Notes under the pieces: model-generated
Told to the model about the DNA's origin: nothing
The model's database searches: none
Seen by the model: the letters and a program-made list of their open reading frames with translations, nothing else
Program-made: the position numbers and the translations under genes
Shown here: positions 1 to 10,072 of the stretch, piece after piece
How the letters are laid out: every line of letters starts with the position of its first letter
Numbering within the stretch: position 1 is the stretch's first letter
Origin: Dreissena polymorpha
Taxonomy: Eukaryota; Mollusca; Bivalvia; Myida; Dreissenidae
DNA: 64,000 nucleotides
NCBI RefSeq assembly: GCF_020536995.1
Contig: NC_068359.1
Location: 124,662,416-124,726,415, forward strand
Direction: 5' to 3'

Positions 1-1330
1 ATGACCGAAGGGTCATCAGATAAGCAAAAACAGGGTCAAAATCTGATAAAATAACGCTGTTTAACTGACTGTACGAAAATCCGTATGTCCGAAAATTTAG
101 AATCATGAAAACATAAATATTTTGGCTTAAAAAGGAAATGTAAGAAAATTTAGAATGTAAGAGAAAATACGGTGGTTTTATGGTGTTTAAATCGATTAGA
201 AATAGCAAAACCTAAAAACATTATCTCAAGTGTGATTTTCAAAAGATTTTATATGAATGTACACACACGGTAAAACTAGTCTATTAAAATGAAATACCTT
301 CATTGGTTCTCATGTTTTTAATATTTATTAAACATAGGTATTTGTGAACACTTGTTGTTATATAATATTGAAATGTACACGCATACTGAACATAAAATCA
401 TTAGCATAACGGCTAAGTTGGTTTTTACTAAGATGGCAATAGTGTTTATTTTATTATTATGAATCTTATGATGATAATTTTGAAAGTATGACACAGAGTA
501 TCTGAAGAAGATATATACATAATCACATATGTTGTTGTTGTTGTGGTTATTGTTTCAATATTTTTATGAGTATCATACATTCAATGACGAATAGCTATTA
601 ATTTGTCATACAAACACCATAATTATTATTGGATTGCGGAGATTAAACAAATCGATTCCCTAGTAACTGATATAACTGATACATTTTTTGAGCGACAATT
701 TGAAACTAAATCTAGTATTATTTAAATTTGATTATTTTAATTGCAGACTTTTTTTATTAACCCCAATTATTGTGTACGCAACGTTTCTTTTATTTAAATC
801 GCTGAGTACGAAGCATCAAGCTATTTTTTAATTAATTGACAGTGATCTTTAATGTATGTCATAATATAAATTGAAATCAATCTTAATTAAAGCTTGAGCG
901 GTTGGTTTGTAATAAGTTTTGTAAATGTTGCTGTAGGATATGTATGCACAATAAATACTAACGCTCTGGCATATTGTGATGGTGATATGATTATATATTG
1001 CACAATGAATATGTGATGATGTTCTTGTGATAATATTGAGGCTATAATTAGTTTTTGAATTAAGCTAGCTAATTTCAAATAAGATACAAACACATCCCAA
1101 TCCTAAAATTATCAGTAAGTTATAGTATTGTTTGCCTCTAGGCGCATAATTAATTGAAGGCCTAGTTTATCTGTTAATCCTCGCCCCATGTGGTGTCCCA
1201 GTGGGTACACTGATATTAATACACGATGTATTGGTCCACAATTAAATCTCTTATAAAAACATGTCTCTCAGGTGACTGAAAAATGGCTGTGTATATACAA
1301 CAAATACTACTACAACGGAGACTAAGATAA
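1..1330. other. Gene-free AT-rich sequence
   Basis: I see no coding region, RNA gene or clear repeat here. Open frames are short, cysteine- and isoleucine-rich and without recognisable domains. A short GTT run lies near 531-545. Confidence 0.6.
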
Positions 1331-1407
1331 CACATGTTACAATTAATTTGTCTTCCTTGCGTTCTTCTTATACGACAAACACTTCTAAAACAAAAAAGCA
1401 AAAAGCC

Positions 1408-1905
1408 GCTACTGCTACTGCTTCGGCTACTCTTACTGCTACTGCTACTGCTACTGCTGCCGCTGCCGCTGCCGCTGCCACTGCCGCTGCCACTGCCGCT
1501 GCCACTGCCGCTGCCACTGCCGCTGCCGCTGCCACTGCCACTGCCACTGCCGCTGCCAGTGCTGCTGCTGCTGCTACTGATAGTGCTACTGCTACTGCCA
1601 CTGCTACTGCCACTGCTACTGCCACTGCTACTGCCACTGCTACTGCCACTGCCACTGCCGCTGCCACTGCCGCTGCCACTGCCGCTGCTGCTGTTGCTTC
1701 TGATAGTGCTACTGCTACTGCTGCTGCTGCTGCTGCTTCTGCTGCTGTTGCTGCTGCTACTGTTACTGCTACTGATACGGCTACTGATACTGCTACTTCT
1801 ACTGCTACTGCTAGTGCTACTGCTACTGCTACTGCTACTGATTCTGCTACTGCTACTGCTGCTGCTGCTACTGCTGCTGCTGCTGCTACTGCTACTATTG
1901 ATAAT
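1408..1905 (+). repeat. Degenerate trinucleotide array (GCT/GCC/ACT)
   Basis: About 500 bases consist almost wholly of the triplets GCT, GCC and ACT, with rare GAT and AGT. The plus-strand frame from 1348 to 1953 would give a 201-residue Ala/Thr protein. A Leu/Pro frame and an antisense Ala/Val frame are open over the same span, which is what a stop-free triplet repeat does by chance. The frame has an ATG, a short lysine-rich start and a non-repetitive Ser-rich end, so a real Ala-Thr protein is not excluded. There is no signal peptide and no neighbouring exon to support it. Confidence 0.85.
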
Positions 1906-2012
1906 AATTCTCCTTCTACTTCTCTTTCTAATATTGCTAGCGATGCTTCATAATTTATTTTTAAATGTATCATTTTGTTAAAACAGGAAAGAACTGTTAT
2001 ATATATTTTCTA

Positions 2013-2528
2013 AAAGGGATCTTTTCACGCTTTGGTAAATTGACAAAATTGAAAAAAGTTGTTTCAGATTCGTAAGTTTTCGTTTTAGTTATGATATTTG
2101 TGAGGAAACAGTAATACTGAACATTAACCATGCTCTAATATAGCCATTATATGCATCTTTTGACGATTTTAAAACCTAAAAATTATAAAGCGTTGCAACG
2201 CGAAACGATTGAATAATTTGGAGAGTTCTGTTATTGTCGTTAAATTTTGTGAAACTACGAAGATTGCTTATATAAGGTATAAAATACGTCGAGAATGTGT
2301 ACTCGGCGGAATAGCTCAGTAGGCATAAGCGTTTATACTACAGGACTCTGCCAAGACTCCAGGGGTCACTGGTTCGAACCCTACTCCGGGCAATGTACAT
2401 TTCCTTCTTTTTATTTTTTTTCTTGATTTTTTACTGGAGCTTTTATGATCCAATGTTTACATTTATCAATATAAAGCATTTAATGAATAAGTTTAAAAAA
2501 ATGCCAAAATCTGTGAAAAGGCCCCTTT
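2013..2528 (+). repeat. Composite repeat: inverted terminal motifs around a tRNA-like SINE head (copy 1)
   Basis: The element starts with AAAGGGATCTTTTCAC and ends with the near reverse complement CTGTGAAAAGGCCCCTTT. At about 2305-2392 it holds a tRNA-like segment with an A-box-like TAGCTCAGTAGG and a B box GGTTCGAACCC, the internal promoter of RNA polymerase III. A T-rich stretch follows and could terminate transcription. A second, shorter copy lies inverted at 51812-52129 and shares both ends, the region before the tRNA-like part and the tail. In ordinary tRNA-SINEs the tRNA part is at the 5' end. Here about 290 bases precede it, and the ends look like those of a cut-and-paste element. Confidence 0.75.
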
Positions 2529-3345
2529 AAAGGTGTAAAGAATCTAAACTTTTCTGCGATTAAAGTTTTATTTAACTGGATTAGTATAGGCCACATAACA
2601 GACGCTATTGTACTGATTTGTACTAAACAACATTTTGTCATAATCAACAGTTTTAACATGCCGCAGTTTCCTTGGAAGTTGACCTTTGATTGGAGTTATG
2701 TATAAAACATTAACAAGGTATTTGTTGACAGTTTGTCCTGTCACAATTATATATTAGTTGAGCCAAACGTGTGATAAAGATTCCTTTTGGGGTGGCGATA
2801 AATACTATTTATATTGTTCAACAGTGGGAGACTGAGAAAACATATGTTACAATAAATTTGTCTACTTTGCCTGCTTCTTCTTTATATATTTTTCTTGCTA
2901 ATCGTTTAAGTTTAGTTTTAGTTAAGTAGGTATATCAATTTACATTTTTTGATAGATATTTATTTGGATAGTAATAGTATGTTTTATTTGACTTGACATC
3001 ATTGAACCGGTTTATTCATTGATAAGATCGGGATCTCCACAGGTGTTTAATCTCGATTGTTAGGTGGGGAGAAGGGTCCGAATGATAATGTTGTCGTCGG
3101 CTTACGAATCACATTTCACAAGTTGTAGACAAATATGCATACGTTATAAACCTAATTTAAGTATTACATAGATAATAACTTATCTTTATTTTGATGAACT
3201 ACGTTTAAGGTATAAAACTATAATTATCTATGTGTTGTGTGCCGCATACATACCATCTTGCTTTTTTAAATTTGATCACAACGGTCCGAAGTCATAAACA
3301 TGCATTATGCATGGTTGCTAAAGCACAGTGTATACTAACTAACCT
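2529..3345. other. Gene-free stretch before palindrome 1
   Basis: No gene is seen. Near 3310-3345 the sequence resembles 3549-3600, just inside the palindrome: both have an AAGCACA..GTATAC/GC motif followed by ATGTTTATTGTTGTTTG. The outer edge of palindrome 1 therefore lies inside a short local direct duplication. Confidence 0.5.
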
Positions 3346-3638
3346 ATGTTTATTGTTGTTTGCTAGGGTTATTATTATTATGTTTTATTTTTTTTTATTT
3401 TGGGGGGGGTGGGTGGGAGGGCTTTTATAGAAGATTTCAACTAGTCCTTCAATTAACGAAAAAAAAATATTGGTATAGGAAATATAAAAGAGTAATAGAC
3501 AGCTTCATTCATGCTGTTCTATTATGGTGTTTTAACGCATATAATTATGTATGATTGATGAAGCACATTGTATGCTACCGATGTTTATTGTTGTTTGATG
3601 ATGATGTTAAGTTGGTGTTGCTGTTGTTGTTAATGATG

Positions 3639-3744
3639 ATGAGGAGGAGGAGGAGGAAGAAGAAGAAGAAGAAGAAGAAGAAGAAGAAGATGATGATGAT
3701 GATGATGATGATGGTGGTGGTAGTAGTGACGACGACGACGATGA
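3639..3744 (+). repeat. GAG/GAA/GAT/GAC trinucleotide run in arm A
   Basis: A run of GAG, GAA, GAT, GGT and GAC triplets is mirrored at about 15095-15215, where the GAA part is several units longer. This length difference is the largest I see between the two arms. Confidence 0.85.
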
Positions 3745-6700
3745 TGATGATTTTGATTATGATAATGAGATTTGAATTAAATTAATGCGCAAAGATTTTT
3801 CTTTTTAGCGGCCAAATGCAGATATCTGCGCTCGGCCGCTGTAAGGGTTATGTAATATTTGCAATCTACATAGGAGTCAATAGCAGATACCAAGCACCAT
3901 ATGCTTATGAGAAACAAAAGCAAAATATTGGCAATCGCTGAAATCTCGAATATGACTTAATCATTTTATTAAATGAAAACCGGTAACTATTTTAAACGGT
4001 TATTATATTGCAACAACTTAGCGGTGTTTATCCAAAAGACCATTGTTATAATTACAGGGACGTCAATAGGCCAAACTATTCAGGAAATATGATTTGAGTC
4101 GTCAAGGATAGATTTTGAGATCAATGTACGTCCGATGAGATTTAAAGGGAGTTGGAGGCGTAGGGACAGATTCGTTCGAGTACGCGATCATTTGAGAACA
4201 AATTATGTTGAAGCTTTATCGGAATTCCGGAAATTTGCGATCGGTACCGATTTTTCCTGGTTCTTTTTTATTGATTCTGATAAGTTAGCGGCCGGCACGG
4301 ACATGAATATTAACTGACGAAAACCTCTTCGCTACTTTCCGAAAATCTTCGACATGTTGCAAATATCCGTAATATTCCGCATTGTACTCACCAGAAATTG
4401 CAACTAGAAAGACTACAATAAATCAGTTAGCTACGGCTCGGGCGGGGATTTACCTTTTATCCCTGTAAGGGACCTAATGCCCCAGACTACCGGCTATTTT
4501 TTCCGGAATTCGAACTTGATACACTTGATATCCCTGAATTAAATATTTATATCCGCAATTTTGATCTCTAGAGTGCTGACTGTTAGTATTGTATTTGACT
4601 GGAATGACTGTCGATTATGTGTTTTTAAGATTAAAACAAGCTTACGAAGAACTTTGTGTTTGCTTTTTTGTACGCTTTCTTTTTAAAAATGTTTTGTCCG
4701 CCACGGACGCAACAATTGACCAAATGTACCAGATTGTGGTCTCTTTAAAGTGCTATGTTTTTACTGCCGTGATATCTTTAACAAACTACACATTATTGAT
4801 CGTGGACGTTTTATACTCTTATTGAATTTGTTTCCCCAAAATATGCTCTTCTATTAGTAGATGTTTAGGTGACGATGTTCTAATTATAGATCTTACACGG
4901 CCAAGAAACACTAGATAGGTCTTTGCAAAGAGAGCTGTTGGATATCGTGAATGCGTTCAATGTGGCCTGTTTATTTCAGAAAGCTATGTGCAATGTTTTA
5001 TGGGGATTTCTATCAAATTGCCAATTGCAAAATTTGATTTAATTCATTCGGACCTACAAGCGGGAAACTTCTTCATTAAAATTCAATGGGCTTTTAAGAC
5101 GTTCGTTGAAAGGCCAAATTTGACGTTAAACAGCAACGCCGAAAAAATTGCTACTCAGTCTTATTTATCACTTTTTTTGTAAGATTTACCAGTAGACGTT
5201 CTTCAGTGAAATTAAGCAAACACACAGTGCCGACAAATATGGAAGGGTATTTAGGTAAAAATTACATCCTTCTTTGTGACTGTGTCATGATTCTTGATGG
5301 TACTTTCAATTAGTATGTAGACACCTTTTCATGCTTGATGACACTTACATCTTGCCTGATGTCCAATGTCTATTTACATTCTGCTTAATGGTATCATGCA
5401 TGTGTACAGATGCAACATTCTTGTTCGTTAATTGCATGCTGCATATCTGTATGTTGGTTTGTGCAGAGAGACTTGTGCAATAGGCGCAGTGCATAATGAA
5501 ATCAAATATTAATGCGTTTAATAAATTAACGCGATGGTAAGATGTGAGTTTCACCCAAGCACAAAGCAACATACTATCATGCATGATGCAATGATGTCAA
5601 TTGACAGTCATTCCGAAATGCTACGGAGGACTACGGAAATTTACGGCGTATAACGGAAATTTTATGTTATAGGAGAAGTTGCGCACCTTTGTAAGATATT
5701 TGCTACTGAACCGAAATTAACCGCGTGTTTGTAGACTTAACTTTTTTTGGTTAATGACTAACCATAATTTTTGTACAGTAATTTACCTTCAATAACCAAA
5801 GAAAGTCTATGGATATATTTCAATATATGCTACTAATGCATGTATGCAGAGCTCCAGATAAGACGCTTAAAGTCGTAAAAAATTGAATTAAATTTAGTAA
5901 AAAAGTAGACTTAAATTCTGTGCGTACGGTTACACATTGGAAAAATAAAATAAGAATTCAAAATGTGTGATCATGCGTAAAACTCAATATCAATGCATAT
6001 AATGTAAACATTTTATCAATGAGTTCCCACTCGTCTAGGCCCTCATTACAATTATGAAATCAACAGCACTTTAACGTTATTATGAATAACAGACCATCTT
6101 TACAACAGTCGAAAAGCCGAACGTTTTCCATTATCTGGTCCTTTTATCGCAAAAAGTCTGCTGTAACCCGGCAATTGTCATTAGCTCTTCTTAGACTATA
6201 AACCTAAATGCGGATGTGCCAAAAATTATATTTACCTGAAAAAAAAAGAATTAATAATAGACTTTAAGGCTGGATTATTATAGAGTGTAAACCAAGATTT
6301 TGCTGAAAAAGTTATCTGGAACTTTGCATGTATGTTGAGAGGAAATCGATTACATAATTTCAAATTTACTAGAGTACTTTTATATTGCACCACATAAAAT
6401 GCTTAAAAACTATAATATTGAAGTGCACATATAAACTTTATTATAGATGGGTAGGTATTTCGTGTCAATCTCTTTCACATATGAAAGAGCTGTTGGTCAT
6501 GCTGCTTTAAGTACATATAGATGCATGACACAATTTAGATTAAGCAAAATAAAACACTAGGTATTTGCCAAGAGTCAAATATATACGAGCAGTAAGAGCG
6601 TAATCGTGCACAGCGAGACTTACTCATGTAGAATTGAAACTCTTATTGCTTTCTTTCGAAATAATTTCATGTGTCCGATCTAATATGCAATATGCCCGGT

Positions 6701-6881
6701 GTTTTTTTTTGCGGATTAATGTTCCGTTTTAGATCCATAATTAACGAATGCCTCAATATTTTCAAAAATTAACACCGGAATAATATTCACCGACATTTTT
6801 TCATACAGATTGGATATAAATATTATAGAGCTTAACAAAAAATACATTAAGCCCTGTTCTCCCGGCACACGTGCTGGACAC

Positions 6882-7846
6882 ACAGGTGGTTAGCGTGTGG
6901 CTATGATAATAATTAGTGAAAACATCTTTTTGAATGATAAATAATCATATTAAAACGAAAAATCAAATTTTCTATATAAAAAAAAATCACTACCGTTTTA
7001 TATATAACAAGGTATCCAACTCGAAATCATCCGAAAACGGGGTGCATCGTTTTGAGCAGCCATTACTAAATTAATTTTGCAGCGATTTTCATGACCCGGT
7101 CTTATTCAACGCAGAAATGAATTTCCTTTTAGGAAATGTATATATATTGTTATATTTCTACACATGCTGGGTCAAATTTTAAGAAATAAAGCTATACATA
7201 ATTCGCTTGACCCAGTTGCTATCGATCAGACCGTATTTATGAATGAAATCTCCAGTTGTAAAGACACAACTCCGCATTGGAGCAATGAAATCACTCTTGT
7301 GTTTAAAATGTCAGTTGGTTGAAATGTATGTAAACAAAGGTTTGAAAATGCGCTGGACAGTTAGTTTTGATGCATAATTCTACGGCAAGCACGGTAAGAA
7401 TGTTTTTTTTCATACGTTTTATTGAATTATGGTATCGAGGTTCGTGAACTTTGCAGGGAAAATGCCCATTTCCCCGTGAAGATTTCAGTCATGAATACTG
7501 TCTGATCGATCACAGCTGGGTCACGCGAGTTGTGTATCGTGTTATTTTTTTAAAGTTGACCCAGTATTTGTAAAAATATTGCAAGACATATACATTTCCA
7601 GAAAGGAAATTTATTTCTGCGTTGAATAAGACCAAGATCGTGAAAATCGCTGCAAAATTGATGAAGTAATGGCTGTTTAAAACGATGCATCCCGTTTTCG
7701 GATGATTTCGAGTTGGATACCTTGTTGAATATATATTTAACTTATTTTTTTTAAGAAAAGTTGATTTTTCGTTATAATATGATTACTTATCATTCCAAAA
7801 TATGTTTTCACTAACTAGTATTATAGCCACACGCTAACCACCTGTA
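6882..7846. mobile_element. Foldback DNA transposon with about 390-bp inverted repeats, Mutator-like target duplication
   Basis: The ends read ACAGGTGGTTAGCGTGTGGC and its reverse complement. Inverted similarity continues inwards for roughly 390 bases per side, leaving about 180 bases of unpaired centre. The same nine bases, GCTGGACAC, stand directly outside both ends (6873-6881 and 7847-7855) and look like a target-site duplication. Nine-base duplications with long terminal repeats are typical of Mutator-like elements (MULEs). There is no transposase frame, so it would be non-autonomous. It is nested in palindrome arm A, and the same insertion appears mirrored in arm A'. Confidence 0.75.
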
Positions 7847-8833
7847 GCTGGACACTTTTAAAAAACACTATACAAATTCAAGTACTTATGCACTTAATTG
7901 ATTGTAAACAATGACGGTTGAAATCCGTGCGTGGGAATTTTTCTGGTAACCAAGAGCGACGTCAACGTTCATGACAAACCTGTTTATATGACATTTATTT
8001 ATTGATTTTTTCCAACTTGATTGAAAATTATGTTTTATGATATTTTAATACATGTAGATGAAGTAGTTGTTTTCTCAACGAGGAGTACAATAGTTGTACA
8101 GTACTAGACACGAGTACTTGTAACTTTCAGGTTTCTCTGTATACCACAGGCATTATATAGTCATAAAATGATAAATATGTGTTTATAGAAATTGTAATTA
8201 TAGCATGGTAAACAGACTAGAGAAATCTGAAAGTTTCACGCACAGGTCTGTGGCAATGGGGGTTTGGGCTACTTTATAAATATGAGGTCGATATGCAATG
8301 CACATCGGTAGATTACGTCTACTGTAATTATTTGGACTAGGGAAGGGCCACAATTCCAACACATCAGCCCCGTTATGTTCTGAATAAAATACATGTATAA
8401 TTTCTTGAGTGCCAATTGCATCTTACAAATATCAAAAACATTCACGGCAGTCAATTCATTGTGTAAACTTACTGGTCTTCATGGCAATAATGAACGTATT
8501 TAGTTTAATGGAGATTATATAACGAAGGGAACTAATTCAGCTTATTCAGTTTACTAGTCAACATGATTCGGATGTTTTCGCTTTTTTTTTCCGAAAAGTA
8601 ATTTATTCAACATACGGAAAATAAACGCGCGCCACCTGATGTCATAATTTAGTAACTTGCATTCTGCTTACTGCCTGTTGCTAACTGCCGTTGTTAATGA
8701 CGCTTAGTGGCAAAACCGATTATGACTGGTTTCAGGAATAATGAACACACAAACATTGGATAGTCACCAAGCATGTTGAAACAATCATCAAGTATAACCG
8801 ATAGAGAACAAGCATGTTGGAACTGTCATGAAC

Positions 8834-9998
8834 ACAACATTTGTGTTCTTTGCTTCTACTATTAACAAGAACTTCAACTGATACGAACATGAATTTAATT
8901 TTAATATGTTTATTTAATGCTCGGAAAACTCATTGTATATTTAGACTACTACTTATAAAACAAAGTCGGGTTTTCAACATCTGTTTTCGGCATAAAAATT
9001 GTTATTCCAAACCAGATTTTACGCACTTTACTGTACAAAATACCGTTAGGGCCACCGTGATTACTCATTAAAATCCAGAGGGCGAGAATGCGAGAACGCG
9101 AAAGTACGATGACGACAGTGCGACAATACGATGGCGACAATGCGTTCGTACGATTGCGAAAACGCGCTAGTACGATGACGACAATGCGACAGTGCGACAA
9201 TACAATGGCGGCAGTGCGATAGTACGGGGGCGACAATGCGATAGTCATATCGTACTGTCGCCGTGGTATCATCGCAATGTCGCCATCGTTCTATCGCATT
9301 GTCGCCATCGTATTGTCGCACTGTCGCCATCGCATTTTCGAATTGCCGCCATCATACTATCGCGTTATCGGATTGGCACCATCGTACTATCGCACTGTCG
9401 GCTATCGCCATCGTATTGTCGCACTGTCGTCATCGTATTTTCGCACTGCCGTCATCGTATTATCGCACTATCGAACTGTAGTATTGTCGCCATCGTACTA
9501 TCTCACTGTCGCCATCGTATTGTCGCACTGTCGTCATCGCACTGTCTGATTGTCGTCATCGTATTATCGCGTTCTCGCATTGTCGCCATCGTACTATCGC
9601 ATTGTCGCCATCGTATTGTCACCCTGTCATCATCGTATTGTCACATTGTCGCCATCGTACTATCGCGTTCTCGCGTTCTCGCCCTCTGGATTTTAATGTG
9701 TAACCACGATGGCACTAACGGTATTCCGTAATACTGCTAAAGCACAGTATGATTAGGTCACTCCCAATGTTCAAATCTCTATGTCTATTTTAGTAACAAC
9801 ACATGTCTATGGAAGGATATTTAGGTAAAAGTTACATCATTCGTGGTGAATATTTACATTATGACTGATGCTTATTCTAATTTGCTTTATGACAATTCCA
9901 ACATGCTTGTTGTCTATTCGTTTATACTTGACGATTGCTGCAACATTACATCATTCATGAATAATATTTACATTATGCGTGATGTTTATTCTAACATG
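8834..9998. other. Spacer of palindrome 1
   Basis: This non-mirrored centre separates arms A and A'. It holds about 200 bases without features, then a foldback element (9041-9723), then an imperfect tandem duplication running into the right arm. The sequence from 9811 (TATGGAAGGATATTTAGG) resembles 5239 inside arm A, so part of the spacer is a diverged relative of arm sequence. Confidence 0.75.
9041..9723. mobile_element. Foldback element made of an inverted minisatellite
   Basis: Inverted ends of about 48 bases face each other: TACCGTTAGGGCCACCGTG on the left and its near reverse complement on the right, continuing through AAATCCAGAGGGCGAGAA. The interior is a degenerate repeat of roughly 10-20 bases, related to CGACAATGCGATAGTACGAT. 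It runs in one orientation up to about 9250 and in the opposite orientation from there to about 9690. TA lies just outside CCGTTAG at both ends, which could be a Tc1/mariner-type duplication, but a two-base match is weak evidence. The overlapping open frames on both strands, rich in His, Arg, Ser and Ile, are products of the repeat. Confidence 0.75.
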
Positions 9999-10072
9999 CT
10001 TCATGACAGTTCCAACATGCTTGTTCTCTATCGGTTATACTTGATGATTGTTTCAACATGCTTGGTGACTAT
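9848..10072 (+). repeat. Imperfect tandem duplication, about 112-bp unit
   Basis: Two units begin AATATTTACATTATG at about 9848 and 9960. They share ATTCTAA, TTTATGACAATTCCAACATG-like and TTATACTTGA-like stretches. The inner edge of palindrome arm A' (about 9999) falls inside the second unit. The open frame through it is made of the repeat and is not a convincing gene. Confidence 0.7.

Larger units (their letters stand above)
3346..8833 (+). repeat. Palindrome 1, left arm (A), 5.5 kb
   Basis: This arm is the near-perfect reverse complement of 9999-15498. Positions pair so that left plus right coordinate is about 18830 over most of the arm and 18844 at the outer end; the shift comes from a longer GAA/GGA run in the right arm. 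By eye only a few bases per kb differ, for example in the mirror-image stretches 4589-4825 and 14005-14241. The arm holds no coding region I recognise; its open frames are short and featureless. It contains a trinucleotide run and a foldback transposon, so both were present before the arm was copied. Confidence 0.92.

Noticed and set aside
3230-3785. Lys/Met/Val homopolymer frames near 3555-3785 and their mirror near 15045-15290
   Set aside because: They are translations of the GAA/GAT trinucleotide run.
4135-5584. Small frames conserved between arms A and A' (for example 4589-4825 and 4988-5182)
   Set aside because: Conservation simply reflects the near-identity of the two arms. The frames have no domains and no codon-level signal of selection.
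9192-9731. 179-residue plus-strand frame rich in His, Arg, Ser and Val, and overlapping minus-strand frames
   Set aside because: All lie in the inverted minisatellite of the foldback element. The unit has few stops in any frame, and no domain is present.
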